Part shown: positions 39,996 to 49,553 of the stretch, in pieces
Layout of the letters: every line of letters begins with the position of its first letter
Position numbering within the stretch: the stretch's first letter is position 1
Origin: Fusicatenibacter_A intestinipullorum
Lineage (GTDB): Bacteria; Bacillota; Negativicutes; Acidaminococcales; Acidaminococcaceae
Length of the DNA stretch: 64,000 nucleotides
NCBI GenBank assembly: GCA_019117495.1
Contig: DWZP01000005.1
Coordinates: 1-64,000, forward strand
Direction of reading: 5' to 3'
Position numbers and translations under genes: made by a program
The notes under the pieces: model-generated
What the model saw: only the letters and a program-made list of their open reading frames with translations
Told to the model about the DNA's origin: nothing
The model's database searches: none

Positions 39996-42900
39996 GTGCA
40001 TTTAAAATCTTTTTCGGCATATGGCTTTAAATCGTTTGCCGACAGAATAGAACTTGATTTTGGCAGCGGCATAACGGCAATTGTAGGCCCTAACGGCAGC
40101 GGCAAAAGCAATATCTCCGATGCTGTGCGCTGGGTTCTGGGCGAACAGAGCGCCAAATATCTGCGCGGCAGCAAAATGGAAGATGTTATTTTCAGCGGCA
40201 GCAGCAAAAGGCGCGCGCTTGGCGTGGCGGAAGTTACGCTGAACTTTGACAACAGCGACCACCGCCTGGGGCTGGATTTTGACGAAGTAAGCATTACCCG
40301 CCGCGTGTTCCGCGACGGCGACAGTGAATATGCCATTAATAAAAAGAACTGCCGCCTGAAAGATATAATTGACCTGTTTGCCGATACCGGGCTTGGGCGC
40401 GGTTCACTTTCCATTATCGGGCAGAATAAAATAGACGAAATTTTAAACAGCCGCCCGGAGGAAAGGCGTAATTTATTTGAAGAAGCGGCAGGCATTGTTA
40501 AATACCGCCTGCGCAAAAAAGATGCGGCGCGGCGTTTGGACGATACGGCAGCCAACCTGACGCGTATTAACGACATAAAAACGGAAGTGGAATCGCAGCT
40601 TGAACCTTTAAAAGAAGCGGCAGCCAAAACGGAACAGTATAATGTTTTGGCAGGAGAACTGCGCACCTGCCGTTTAACGCAGTTTGTGCGCAAGATAGAT
40701 GTGCTTGAAGCAGCACGCGCCCAGCAGGAAGAAAAAGACGCTGCTCTGGAACGGGAGGTTGCCGAAAATGCGGCAGCGGCAGGCAGGCAGCAGGCGTTAT
40801 GCGCACAGCTGCAGCAGGAAGCAGATGCTTTAAGTGAAAATTACAATAAATTACAGGATGATATAAAAGCCAAAGAAACTGCGCTGGAAAAAGTGCGCGG
40901 GCAGGGCGCGGTTTTGGAAGAACGCATTTTGCAGAGCAGAAAAGCCGGCGTGCGTTTAAGCCAGCAAAACGAAAAACTGGAACAGCAGGTTGCAAGCCTT
41001 GAAAAACAGCTTGTTTCCTTAACGGATGAATATGATGTTTTGGAGAAAAAGCAGACTGCGGCAGGTTTGCTGGTGCAGAAACTTACGCTTGGGCAGAAAG
41101 AAAAAGAAGTGCTTGTACAAAAAGCCCGGGATGAAGCCGAAAGCCTGAAAGACGCGGCGTTTGACACCATGCGCCGCATGGTTGATTTGCGCAACAGGAT
41201 ACGTACGCTGGAAACTGAACAGGAACAGCGTATGCGCAGGCGTGAGGCTTTAAAAAAGAACATAGAAGAAACAGAAAACGAACTTGCAAAACAGGACGCG
41301 TCCTACCGCAAATTGCTGGAAAACCAGGCTGACCTGGAAAATAATGTGCAGCTTTCGCAGCGCAGCAGTGAGGAACTGGCGCAAAAACTGGCGGATGAAA
41401 ATACGGCCTTAAACGCTGTACGCCAGAAATATAATGACTGCCAGCGCAGAATTACAGCAGTTGAAAGCCGCCAGAATGTATTAAACAATATGCAGAAGGC
41501 ATATGAAGGCTTCGGCTACGGCGTTAAAGCGGTCTTGCGCGCGGAAGAAAGCTGGCGCGGGAGAGTAATTGGTGTTGCCGCAGAACTGATAAGCGTTGAC
41601 GCGCAGTACGTTACTGCGATTGAAACTGCCTTGGGAGCGGCTTCGCAGAATATAGTAATGCGTGATGCCGAGGCGGCAAAGGCGGCAATCGGCTATTTAA
41701 AACAGCATAAATATGGCAGGGCAACTTTTCTGCCGCTTGATACCATAAAAACTTATCCGCGCAAAGCGGAGGACAACCAGCTGAAAAAAATGCCGGGCGT
41801 GCTTGGATTTGCCGATGAACTTATATGCTGCGGGCAAGATGTTGAGCAGGTATTTAAGTTTTTGCTGGGGCGTGTGCTGGTAGCGCAGGATATGGATGCG
41901 GCTCTTGAGGCAGCACGCAGAAGCGTCTTCCGTATGCGAGTGGTTACATTGCAGGGCGATGTTGTAAACGCCGGCGGTTCGCTTACGGGCGGCAGCAGGC
42001 AGCAGAAAGAGGCAGGCTTTTTATCGCGCGTTAAGGAAATAGAAACGCTTTCCCGGCAGGAAGAAGAACTCCGCCATGAACTGCTCGGCTATCAGGAGCA
42101 GGCAGAAGCGGCTGAAGAAGTTATTAAAGATTACAGCAGCAAGCTGAATGCTTTAAAAGCTGAACTGCAAAAATATGCCGTAAGGCGTGCCGAAATAACC
42201 TCCGGCTTAAGCCGTGCCGAAGCTGAAAAGCAGCGCATGAGCAGAAATTTGGAAGTGCTTTTGGATGACCGTGCAGCAGCGGCGGAAGAATATTTGGCGG
42301 CGCGCGGCAAATTGCAGGAACTGCGCCCGCAGCTTGCGGAAATAGAAAAAGAAGATACGGAGAGCAAAAGCCATCTTGATGCCTTGCAGAAAAAAATGCA
42401 GGCAGAAAGCAGTGAGCTTGAAAGCATACGCAGGCAGCTGCAGGATGCGCGCGTGGAAAGCGAAGCGACTACTGCCAAAACAACCATGATGGCAGAGCGC
42501 ATGCACCAGCTTGACGGTGAAATGGAACGCTTGCAGCGCGAAGTTCTTGCCAATGAAAACGAACAGCAGAATTTGGAAAATTCCATTGCCGAAAGCGAAA
42601 ATAAAAAGGCGGAACTGGCGCAGCAGACGGAAGCGCTGATGGCAGAATTAAACGTTATCAGCGGCGGCAGGGAAGAATTTACTGCCAAACGCATAGAAAT
42701 TGCCGCAAGGCAGGAAAAAGCGGCTTTGGAACTTGCGCAGGCGCAGAAAGCGCTGGAAGAAGCCGAAAAGAAACGCAACCAGGCTGCGCTGGAAAGCGTA
42801 AAACAAAATGCCGAATACGAACACGTATTGCAGCAGCTTGAAAGCGATTATGGCCTGACGCTTGAAGAAGCACATAAGGAAGCACTGCTTGAAGCAGGCG

Positions 42901-43553
42901 ACAGCTCGCTGCGCAGGCAGGAATTGAGCCTGCAAAGGCGAATTGAAGAACTTGGGCCTGTTAACACGGCCGCTATTGAACAGTATGCCGCCGTTAAAGA
43001 GCGCTTTGAGTTTTTGCAGAAACAGTATGACGACCTTGCAGGCGCCAAAGCAAATCTTGAAAGCGTTATCAGTGAAATCAATTCCGGCATGAGCAAAAGG
43101 TTTAAAGAGGCTTTTGCCAAAATAAATGTTTATTTTTCGGAATGTTATGTAAAACTGTTTGGCGGCGGTACGGCTTATTTAAAACTTACCGACCCGGGTG
43201 ACGTGCTTTCGAGCGGTATTGATATAGAAGTGCAGCCGCCGGGCAAGAAGCTGCAAAGCCTGTATCTGTTAAGCGGCGGCGAAAGGGCGCTGACGGTAAT
43301 TGCGCTGCTTTTTGCACTGTTAAGCTACAGCCCGGCACCGTTTTGTATTTTGGACGAAATTGACGCGGCGCTTGACGAAGCCAATGTAGACCGTTTTGCA
43401 CGCTTTTTAACGGCTTATGCCGAAAACACTCAGTTTATTGTCATTACACACCGCAAAGGCACTATGGAAGCCGCCAATGTACTGCATGGCGTAACTATGG
43501 AAGAATCCGGTGTTTCAAAATTATTATCTGTAAAACTAACGGAAAAGGAGTAA
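39996..43553 (+). CDS. smc: Chromosome segregation ATPase SMC
   Basis: At 1185 residues this is a full-length SMC, which with ScpA and ScpB loads on and extrudes DNA loops. The head's Walker A is GPNGSGKSNISDAVRWVLGE. Long coiled coils (about 165-500 and 665-1000) flank a Gly-containing hinge (about 505-660). The C-terminal head has the signature LSGGERALTVIALLFAL and Walker B FCILDEIDAALDE. The start is GTG 39996, after GGGTG. ftsY starts within 5 bases of its stop, so both genes are likely co-transcribed. Confidence 0.96.
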   Translation: MHLKSFSAYGFKSFADRIELDFGSGITAIVGPNGSGKSNISDAVRWVLGEQSAKYLRGSKMEDVIFSGSSKRRALGVAEVTLNFDNSDHRLGLDFDEVSITRRVFRDGDSEYAINKKNCRLKDIIDLFADTGLGRGSLSIIGQNKIDEILNSRPEERRNLFEEAAGIVKYRLRKKDAARRLDDTAANLTRINDIKTEVESQLEPLKEAAAKTEQYNVLAGELRTCRLTQFVRKIDVLEAARAQQEEKDAALEREVAENAAAAGRQQALCAQLQQEADALSENYNKLQDDIKAKETALEKVRGQGAVLEERILQSRKAGVRLSQQNEKLEQQVASLEKQLVSLTDEYDVLEKKQTAAGLLVQKLTLGQKEKEVLVQKARDEAESLKDAAFDTMRRMVDLRNRIRTLETEQEQRMRRREALKKNIEETENELAKQDASYRKLLENQADLENNVQLSQRSSEELAQKLADENTALNAVRQKYNDCQRRITAVESRQNVLNNMQKAYEGFGYGVKAVLRAEESWRGRVIGVAAELISVDAQYVTAIETALGAASQNIVMRDAEAAKAAIGYLKQHKYGRATFLPLDTIKTYPRKAEDNQLKKMPGVLGFADELICCGQDVEQVFKFLLGRVLVAQDMDAALEAARRSVFRMRVVTLQGDVVNAGGSLTGGSRQQKEAGFLSRVKEIETLSRQEEELRHELLGYQEQAEAAEEVIKDYSSKLNALKAELQKYAVRRAEITSGLSRAEAEKQRMSRNLEVLLDDRAAAAEEYLAARGKLQELRPQLAEIEKEDTESKSHLDALQKKMQAESSELESIRRQLQDARVESEATTAKTTMMAERMHQLDGEMERLQREVLANENEQQNLENSIAESENKKAELAQQTEALMAELNVISGGREEFTAKRIEIAARQEKAALELAQAQKALEEAEKKRNQAALESVKQNAEYEHVLQQLESDYGLTLEEAHKEALLEAGDSSLRRQELSLQRRIEELGPVNTAAIEQYAAVKERFEFLQKQYDDLAGAKANLESVISEINSGMSKRFKEAFAKINVYFSECYVKLFGGGTAYLKLTDPGDVLSSGIDIEVQPPGKKLQSLYLLSGGERALTVIALLFALLSYSPAPFCILDEIDAALDEANVDRFARFLTAYAENTQFIVITHRKGTMEAANVLHGVTMEESGVSKLLSVKLTEKE

Positions 43554-43557
43554 AATG

Positions 43558-44475
43558 ATGGGCTTTTTTGAGAGATTGAAAGATGGGCTGCAAAAAACCA
43601 GAAAAAATTTTACGGAACGCATTGAAGTTCTGGTTGGCATGTCCGCAGAAATTGATGATGATTTTCTCGACGAACTGGAAATGATTCTTTTAAGTGCCGA
43701 TGTCGGCGCAAAAACCACCGAAAAACTTATTGAAGCTGTGCGCCAGGCAGCACGCAAAAAAGAAATTAAGGGAACGGAAGATGTTGTTCCGTTTTTAAAA
43801 AAATATCTTACGCAGATGCTTACGGAAGAAGGCCAGCGCACGCGCATCAGCGGCACTCCTACCGTTATTCTTGTTGTAGGCGTTAATGGCGTTGGCAAAA
43901 CCACCACCATCGGTAAACTGGCAAATTATTTCCACCTGCTTAACTATAAGGTTATGATTGCCGCTGCCGATACCTTCCGTGCCGCTGCTTCCGAACAGCT
44001 GGAAATCTGGGGCAAACGCGCAGGCTGCGACGTTATCAAGCATGCAGAAGGCGCAGACCCGGCTGCAGTTGTTTTTGATGCCATGAAAGCCGCCATCGCC
44101 CGCAAGGCGGATATTCTGTTTATCGACACGGCAGGGCGTTTGCATAACAAGGCAAACCTGATGAACGAACTGGAAAAAATTCATCGTGTTATCAAGCGCG
44201 AAATTCCGGACGCACCGCACGAAACCTTCTTGGTTCTGGATGCCACAACCGGTCAGAACGCCATTACGCAGGCCAAAGTATTTACGGAAACCGCCAATGT
44301 TACCGGCGTTGTGCTGACAAAGCTTGACGGCACGGCAAAAGGCGGCGTGGTTATCGCTATCCGCGAAGAACTGGGGCTGCCCGTTAAATGGATTGGCGTT
44401 GGTGAAGGCATTATGGATTTCCGCCCGTTTGAACCCGAAAAATTTGTTGACGCATTATTTAATACTGACAAGTAA
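43558..44475 (+). CDS. ftsY: Signal recognition particle receptor FtsY
   Basis: FtsY is the SRP receptor GTPase at the inner membrane. The 305-residue protein is the short Gram-positive type without a long acidic A domain. It has the N domain (FFERLKDGLQKT, DDDFLDELEMILLSADVG), GTPase G1 GVNGVGKTTTIGKLA, the insertion box ADTFRAAASEQL, G3 DTAGRL and TKLDGTAKGG. AAGGAG suits ATG 43558 slightly better than the adjacent ATG 43555. Confidence 0.96.
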   Translation: MGFFERLKDGLQKTRKNFTERIEVLVGMSAEIDDDFLDELEMILLSADVGAKTTEKLIEAVRQAARKKEIKGTEDVVPFLKKYLTQMLTEEGQRTRISGTPTVILVVGVNGVGKTTTIGKLANYFHLLNYKVMIAAADTFRAAASEQLEIWGKRAGCDVIKHAEGADPAAVVFDAMKAAIARKADILFIDTAGRLHNKANLMNELEKIHRVIKREIPDAPHETFLVLDATTGQNAITQAKVFTETANVTGVVLTKLDGTAKGGVVIAIREELGLPVKWIGVGEGIMDFRPFEPEKFVDALFNTDK

Positions 44476-44481
44476 AAACAC

Positions 44482-44510
44482 TTGACAGCCTGTGCCTGTT
44501 TATGTATAAT
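44482..44510 (+). promoter_or_regulatory. Consensus promoter of the ylxM-ffh operon
   Basis: TTGACA (44482-44487) and TATAAT (44505-44510) with a 17-bp spacer: a full consensus match, fitting the high demand for SRP and ribosomal proteins. Confidence 0.88.
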
Positions 44511-44548
44511 ACATACGTTGACTTAATTAAGAAGGTACGGGTATCGTT

Positions 44549-44896
44549 ATGCTGGATGACAGTTTTAAGCAGAGAATACGCCTCGGCAGGCTGTATGATG
44601 TTTACGGGCCGCTTTTGACGGCCAAACAGCAAAGCTGCATGGAACTATATTTTTGTGATGACCTGTCACTGGCTGAAATTGCCGCAGAGCTTGATGTATC
44701 GCGGCAGGCCGTACATGATTTGATACACCGCGTAGAGCAGATTCTGGAACGCTACGAAACCAAAATGAAGCTTCTGGAACGCGAAGAAAAACAGCAGCTG
44801 CTGCGCATGGAGGCATGCAGGCTGCTTGACGGATATATGGAAACGAATAATACAGAGTTACTTAAAAGGCTGAAAAATCTGCTTAAAGATTCGTAA
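44549..44896 (+). CDS. ylxM: YlxM/p13-family SRP-associated DNA-binding-like protein
   Basis: This 115-residue protein matches YlxM: LYDVYGPLLTAKQQSCMELYFCDD followed by LSLAEIAAELDVSRQAVHDLIHR, a sigma-70 region 4-like helix-turn-helix. In Streptococcus it binds SRP and stimulates the Ffh GTPase; it always precedes ffh, as here (17 bases). A regulatory role in addition is possible. Confidence 0.92.
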   Translation: MLDDSFKQRIRLGRLYDVYGPLLTAKQQSCMELYFCDDLSLAEIAAELDVSRQAVHDLIHRVEQILERYETKMKLLEREEKQQLLRMEACRLLDGYMETNNTELLKRLKNLLKDS

Positions 44897-44913
44897 GCCG
44901 GAGGCAGGTAAAA

Positions 44914-46260
44914 ATGGCTTTTGAAAATTTATCTGAACGCTTGCAAAAAGCTATCAGAATGTTCCGCAACGGCGGCAAGATAACTGAAGACGATTTAAAG
45001 GCTCCGTTGCGTGAGGTGCGCATGGCGCTTCTGGAAGCGGACGTTAACTTTAAGGTTGTAAAAGATTTTGTGGCAACCATCCGCGAACGCGCTGTTGGCG
45101 AAATTGTTAACGAAGGTTTAACACCCGGCCAGCAGATTATAAAAATTGTTAATGAAGAACTTACCAAACTGCTTGGCGGCACACAAAGCAAACTTGCAGT
45201 TTCTCCGAAACCGCCTACGGTTATTATGCTGGTAGGCTTGCAGGGCGCAGGTAAAACCACCACGGCCGGCAAACTTGCCAATATGCTGCGAAAAAAAGGA
45301 AAGCACCCCATGCTGGTTGCGGCCGACGTTTACCGCCCGGCTGCTATAAAACAGCTGGAAGTTTTGGGCGCACAGCTTAATATTCCCGTATTTACGCTTG
45401 GTGACAAGGTATCGCCTGTGGAAATTGCCAAAGAAGCAATGGCAAAAGCACACAGCATGAATTACGATACCGTCATTATAGATACCGCAGGCCGCCTGCA
45501 TATCAATGATGAACTGATGGGCGAACTGCGCAACATTAAAGCGGCTGTTTCGCCGCACGAAATCCTTTTGGTTGTTGATGCAATGACCGGTCAGGACGCC
45601 GTAACAGTTGCCGAAAGTTTCAATAACGATTTGGGCATTGACGGTTTGATTGTTACCAAACTTGATGGTGACGCCAGAGGCGGCGCGGTGCTTTCCGTAA
45701 AAGCCGTTACCGGACGCCCCGTTAAGTTTGTAGGTATGGGCGAAAAACTTGACGCCCTGGAACCTTTCTATCCGGACCGCATGGCTTCGCGTATCCTTGG
45801 CATGGGCGATATTTTAACCTTTATTGAAAAGGTACAGTCCACCACCGATATGGCCAAAGCACTGGAGATGGAAAAGAAACTGCGCAAAAACGAGTTTACG
45901 CTCGAGCAGTTCCTTGAACAGATGCAGCAGATTAAAAAGCTCGGCCCGCTGGAAAATATTCTCGGCATGATTCCCGGCATGGGCGGCATAGCACAAAAGC
46001 TGAAAGAAACCGATGTGAACGAAAAGGAATTCGCCCACATCGAAGCCATCATTCAGTCCATGACCATTAAGGAAAGGCGCAATCCCGAAATCATCAACGG
46101 CAGCAGGCGCAAACGCATAGCCGCAGGCAGCGGCACGCGCGTGCAGGATGTTAACCGTTTGCTGAAAAAGTTTGAAGAAAGCAAAAAGATGATGAAACAG
46201 ATGCGCGGTATGGCAAAGTTTGCTTCAAAAGGCGGCTTCAAGCTTCCTTTTATGCACTAA
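44914..46260 (+). CDS. ffh: Signal recognition particle protein Ffh
   Basis: Ffh binds signal peptides of nascent membrane proteins with 4.5S/6S RNA. The 448-residue protein has the N domain (FENLSERLQKAIR), G domain (GLQGAGKTTTAGKLA, DTAGRLHIND, TKLDGDARGG) and the methionine-rich M domain from about residue 300, with IPGMGG and the RNA-binding INGSRRKRIAAGSGT. It is followed by rpsP, the conserved order in Firmicutes. Confidence 0.97.
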   Translation: MAFENLSERLQKAIRMFRNGGKITEDDLKAPLREVRMALLEADVNFKVVKDFVATIRERAVGEIVNEGLTPGQQIIKIVNEELTKLLGGTQSKLAVSPKPPTVIMLVGLQGAGKTTTAGKLANMLRKKGKHPMLVAADVYRPAAIKQLEVLGAQLNIPVFTLGDKVSPVEIAKEAMAKAHSMNYDTVIIDTAGRLHINDELMGELRNIKAAVSPHEILLVVDAMTGQDAVTVAESFNNDLGIDGLIVTKLDGDARGGAVLSVKAVTGRPVKFVGMGEKLDALEPFYPDRMASRILGMGDILTFIEKVQSTTDMAKALEMEKKLRKNEFTLEQFLEQMQQIKKLGPLENILGMIPGMGGIAQKLKETDVNEKEFAHIEAIIQSMTIKERRNPEIINGSRRKRIAAGSGTRVQDVNRLLKKFEESKKMMKQMRGMAKFASKGGFKLPFMH

Positions 46261-46297
46261 TAAATTATAAAATCCAATTGGAGGAGGTGAAAATAAA

Positions 46298-46567
46298 ATG
46301 GCAGTTAAAATCCGTTTAAAACGCATGGGCGCTAAAAAAGCTCCTTTCTACCGTGTTGTAGTTGCAGATTCCCGTTCTCCGCGTGACGGCCGTATCATTG
46401 AAAGCATCGGTTACTACGATTCCACCACTGAACCGGCTACCGTTAAAATTGATGAGGAAAAAGCTCTCTCCTGGATGGCTAAAGGCGCACAGCCGACTGA
46501 TACTGTTAAAAACCTTTTCAGCAAAGGCGGTATCATGAAAAAATATGCTGAATCTAAAGCAAAATGA
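46298..46567 (+). CDS. rpsP: 30S ribosomal protein S16
   Basis: This 89-residue protein has the S16 signature VKIRLKRMGAKKAPFYRVVVADSR and DGRIIESIGYYDSTTEP. It is needed for small-subunit assembly. It is preceded by GGAGGAGGTG and lies between ffh and khpA. Confidence 0.97.
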   Translation: MAVKIRLKRMGAKKAPFYRVVVADSRSPRDGRIIESIGYYDSTTEPATVKIDEEKALSWMAKGAQPTDTVKNLFSKGGIMKKYAESKAK

Positions 46568-46584
46568 AATGAGGCGTGATTGAC

Positions 46585-46812
46585 ATGAAAGAATTGGTAG
46601 AAGTTATGGCCAAGTCTTTGGTCAGCAATCCGTCTGCAGTAGTAGTGGAGGAGGAAACCACAGGTACAACCACGGTTCTCCGCCTCCATGTTGCTCCTGA
46701 AGATATGGGCAAGGTTATTGGCAAACAGGGCCGCATTGCCAAGGCAATCCGCACTGTTATGAAAGCAGTAGCTACCCGCGAGAATGTAAAAGTGATTGTA
46801 GAGATCGTCTAA
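46585..46812 (+). CDS. khpA: KH-domain RNA-binding protein KhpA
   Basis: This 75-residue single KH domain has the GKVIGKQGRIAKAIRTVM loop (G-x-x-G = GKQG). KhpA pairs with KhpB (EloR/Jag) to bind RNA and influence cell elongation and sRNA-based control. The start is ATG 46585, ten bases after GAGG; GTG 46576 would be too close. It sits between rpsP and ylqD, the standard place. Confidence 0.94.
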   Translation: MKELVEVMAKSLVSNPSAVVVEEETTGTTTVLRLHVAPEDMGKVIGKQGRIAKAIRTVMKAVATRENVKVIVEIV

Positions 46813-46826
46813 AGGATGGGCTGATA

Positions 46827-47231
46827 ATGGATAAAATGTTTGTCAGGGTACCTGTTGCTGTTAAAGCAAAAGTAACCGAAGATTTAAAAATGAAAATTAT
46901 TGGCGATGTCCAAGATACTATAAAAAAGATGGATCTGGAACTTGAGCATTTTGAATTCCAGGCTAAAAAGGCCCTTGCACAGGCTGCCGGTGATTTAAGC
47001 GTGCTGCCGGCGCTGCGCAGCCAGATTGATGCTGAAAGAAGCAAACGCCAGGCAGCCAAGGCAGAAGCCGAAGCAAGACTGAAACGTGCTGAAGCATTGG
47101 AAATCGGCGCTGAAATAGGCCATGGTACTTTGGAACGTACCGTTGAAATAGGAATAGGTACTGACCTTGACGCTCTTGCAAGAGCGGAAATCCTTACCGA
47201 AGACGGCAAAATTATTGCCTTCCGCGACTAA
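46827..47231 (+). CDS. ylqD: YlqD-family protein
   Basis: This 134-residue cytoplasmic protein begins DKMFVRVPVAVKAKVTE, has a central coiled coil (about residues 30-95, rich in Lys, Glu and Ala) and ends in a short beta region (VEIGIGTDLD, EDGKIIAFRD). YlqD proteins are found in this ribosome-maturation cluster; their role is unknown. Its stop overlaps the rimM start by one base. Confidence 0.88.
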   Translation: MDKMFVRVPVAVKAKVTEDLKMKIIGDVQDTIKKMDLELEHFEFQAKKALAQAAGDLSVLPALRSQIDAERSKRQAAKAEAEARLKRAEALEIGAEIGHGTLERTVEIGIGTDLDALARAEILTEDGKIIAFRD

Positions 47232-47734
47232 TGGATAAACAGGTTTGTATTGGAACAATCGTCGCTCCGCACGGTGTGCGGGGCGATATTCGTATATTGC
47301 CTCAAACGGAGCATCCGGAACAGTTTCTTGAATTGGATTATCTGCTTTTGGAGGATGGGCGCACGCTGCATTTGACAAATGCCCGTTTTCATAAAAGAAT
47401 GGCTCTTATAAAGTGCCGTGAGGTTAATAATATGAACGAAGCCGAAATGCTGCGCGGCCAGAAGGTTTATATTAACACAGAGGATTTGCCGGAACTTGAA
47501 GAAGGCGAATTTTATGTGGCTGACCTGTTGGGCTGCAATGTAGCTGACGAAAGCGGAAATGCTGTCGGCGTGCTGAAGGACGTTATCAGCACCGGCAGCA
47601 ACGATGTTTATGTCGTTACAGGCACGGACGGCAAAGAACTTTTGATACCGGCGCTTAAAAAGCACGTTAAGGAAATTAACCTCAACGAGCGCCGTATTAC
47701 AGTAGAACTTCCCGAATGGGTTGATGAAAAATGA
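47231..47734 (+). CDS. rimM: 16S rRNA processing protein RimM
   Basis: RimM helps mature the head of the 30S subunit and binds S19. The 167-residue protein has the N-terminal barrel (IGTIVAPHGVRGDIRILPQTEHPE) and a C-terminal PRC barrel (YVADLLGCNV, LLIPALKKHVKEINL). Its start overlaps the ylqD stop, and its end overlaps the trmD start by four bases (ATGA). Confidence 0.96.
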   Translation: MDKQVCIGTIVAPHGVRGDIRILPQTEHPEQFLELDYLLLEDGRTLHLTNARFHKRMALIKCREVNNMNEAEMLRGQKVYINTEDLPELEEGEFYVADLLGCNVADESGNAVGVLKDVISTGSNDVYVVTGTDGKELLIPALKKHVKEINLNERRITVELPEWVDEK

Positions 47735-48477
47735 AATTTTTATTTGTAACCCTTTTCCCGGAACTGATAGAGCAGGTATGCAGTTACAGCATTGTGGGGC
47801 GCGGCATGTCTGCCGGGCTTTTAAGCGTCAGCTGCATAAATCCGCGCGATTTTACGCATGATAAGCACCGTACGGTTGACGATTCGCCTTTTGGCGGCGG
47901 CGCCGGTATGGTGCTCAAGCCGGAACCTTTTGTAGCCGCTATCCGCAAAGCGAAGGAAGAACTGCCGGACGCGCGCGTAATTGCACTGTGCCCCGGCGGC
48001 AGAACGCTGAAGCAGAGCATTGTTGAAGATTACGCCCATGCCGGGCAGGACCTGATTTTTGTGTGCGGCCATTACGAAGGCTTTGACGAGCGCATTTTTA
48101 ACTGGGTTGACGAGAAGCTTTCCGTCGGCGATTATGTAGTGACGGGCGGCGAGCTGCCGGCTTTAATGGTGCTTGACGCAGTGGCAAGATTTATACCCGG
48201 CGTGCTTGGCAAAATGGCAAGCGCCGAGGAAGATTCGTTTTCAACCGGGCTTTTGGAATATCCGCAGTATACGCGCCCTGTTGAATTTGAAGGGCTGACT
48301 GTGCCTGAGGTTCTGCGCGGCGGCAACCATGCGCTGATTGCCAGATGGCGGCGCAAACAGTCGCTTAAAGCAACTTATCTGCACAGGCCCGATTTGCTGC
48401 CGGAAAAATTTGACAAGGCCGACGCCAAATTAATGGCGGAAATTAAAGCGGAACTGGCTGGTGAAGATAATGGCTGA
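47731..48477 (+). CDS. trmD: tRNA (guanine-N1)-methyltransferase
   Basis: TrmD methylates G37 next to the anticodon, preventing frameshifts. The 248-residue SPOUT protein has FVTLFPELIEQVCSYSIVGR, DSPFGGGAGMVLKPEP, CGHYEGFDERI and the SAM-binding knot SVGDYVVTGGELPALMVLD. It is coupled to rimM by a four-base overlap, and the next gene starts inside it. Confidence 0.97.
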   Translation: MKFLFVTLFPELIEQVCSYSIVGRGMSAGLLSVSCINPRDFTHDKHRTVDDSPFGGGAGMVLKPEPFVAAIRKAKEELPDARVIALCPGGRTLKQSIVEDYAHAGQDLIFVCGHYEGFDERIFNWVDEKLSVGDYVVTGGELPALMVLDAVARFIPGVLGKMASAEEDSFSTGLLEYPQYTRPVEFEGLTVPEVLRGGNHALIARWRRKQSLKATYLHRPDLLPEKFDKADAKLMAEIKAELAGEDNG

Positions 48478-49042
48478 TTTATATTTAGGGCTTGTTCATT
48501 ACCCGATTTATAACAAGCACATGAAGGTTATCGCCACTGCCGTTACAAATTTTGATATTCATGACATTGCCCGTACAGCACGCACTTATGATGTAAAAAA
48601 ATATTTTTTAATCCATCCGCTGAAGGTGCAGGAAGAAATAATCAAAAAAATAACCGGTTACTGGCAGCACGGCTTTGGGCGTGTGTATAATCCGGACCGC
48701 AGCGAAGCGCTTGACAGAGTGCATTACCTGCCGGATATTGCGTCCGCCGTTGCGGAAATTAAAAAGCTTACCGGCAAAGTGCCTGTAACCATTACCACAG
48801 ATGCCCGCATTTACCCCAATACCATTACCTATAAAGCCGCACGGCAGATGCTTCATGAAGGTGACAGGCCGGTGCTGGTACTTTTTGGAACTGGCTTTGG
48901 CATGGAAAAAGAAACCATGGCGGCATTTGATTACATTCTGGAGCCGGTTTACGGCCCGAGCAACTATAACCACCTGTGCGTGCGCAGCGCTGTTGCGATT
49001 ATTCTGGACAGGCTGGCAGGCGAAGCATGGTGGGAAAAATAA
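48470..49042 (+). CDS. SPOUT-type RNA methyltransferase, TM1570-like
   Basis: This 190-residue protein begins ADLYLGLVHYPIYNKHMKVIATAVTNFDIHDIARTA and has a knotted SAM site (VLVLFGTGFGMEKE, YNHLCVRSAVAIILDRL). It belongs to the RNA_Me_trans family often encoded between trmD and rplS in Firmicutes and Thermotoga. The RNA target is not known to me. ATG 48470 overlaps the end of trmD by 8 bases; GTG 48461 is a less likely alternative. Confidence 0.85.
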   Translation: MADLYLGLVHYPIYNKHMKVIATAVTNFDIHDIARTARTYDVKKYFLIHPLKVQEEIIKKITGYWQHGFGRVYNPDRSEALDRVHYLPDIASAVAEIKKLTGKVPVTITTDARIYPNTITYKAARQMLHEGDRPVLVLFGTGFGMEKETMAAFDYILEPVYGPSNYNHLCVRSAVAIILDRLAGEAWWEK

Positions 49043-49055
49043 ATTGTAAAAATGT

Positions 49056-49084
49056 TTGCAACTTAAAGCAGGCTATGATATAAT
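49056..49084 (+). promoter_or_regulatory. Promoter of rplS
   Basis: TTGCAA (49056-49061) and TATAAT (49079-49084) with a 17-bp spacer, so rplS has its own promoter besides any readthrough from trmD. Confidence 0.82.
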
Positions 49085-49087
49085 AGC

Positions 49088-49155
49088 ATTTGTGTAAAAC
49101 GGACGGTCCGCTGTGAAGTGTTCGCACATGAACGTCTATGATTGAGGAGGATATT
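49088..49155 (+). promoter_or_regulatory. rplS leader (possible L19 leader)
   Basis: The roughly 65-base leader contains a CGGA-CGG-TCCG hairpin and GTGTTCGCACATGAACG pairings just before GAGGAGG. Firmicutes often carry an autoregulatory L19 leader here. I infer this from position and size only. Confidence 0.4.
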
Positions 49156-49497
49156 ATGAACATTATTGAAGTTTTGGAACAAGAACAGCTTCGTTCCGAC
49201 ATCCCTGATTTTCGTGCAGGCGACACTGTAAAAGTTTATGTAAAGGTAGTTGAAGGCAGCCGTGAACGCGTTCAGATGTTTGAAGGCGTTGTAATTGCCC
49301 GCAGCGGCGGCGGTGTACGCGAAACCTTTACTGTACGCCGTGTATCATATGGCGTTGGCGTAGAAAGAACTTTCCCTCTGCACAGCCCCAGAATCGAAAA
49401 AATTGAAGTAGCACGCCGCGGTATTGTACGCCGTGCAAAACTTTACTATCTGCGTAACCTCACCGGTAAAGCAGCTCGTATCCGCGAACGCAGATAA
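49156..49497 (+). CDS. rplS: 50S ribosomal protein L19
   Basis: This 113-residue protein has the L19 signature FRAGDTVKVYVKVVEGSRERVQ, FEGVVIARSGGGVRETFTVRR and FPLHSPRIEKIEV. L19 sits at the 30S-50S interface. ATG 49156 follows GAGGAGG by 5 bases. A strong terminator follows. Confidence 0.97.
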   Translation: MNIIEVLEQEQLRSDIPDFRAGDTVKVYVKVVEGSRERVQMFEGVVIARSGGGVRETFTVRRVSYGVGVERTFPLHSPRIEKIEVARRGIVRRAKLYYLRNLTGKAARIRERR

Positions 49498-49518
49498 CAG
49501 AACCGAACAGCAAATTAA

Positions 49519-49553
49519 AAGCACCTCATACAAAAGTATGGGGTGCTTTTTTT
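49519..49553 (+). terminator. Terminator of rplS
   Basis: AGCACCTCATAC (49520-49531) pairs with GTATGGGGTGCT (49536-49547) with one wobble, followed by seven T. Confidence 0.9.
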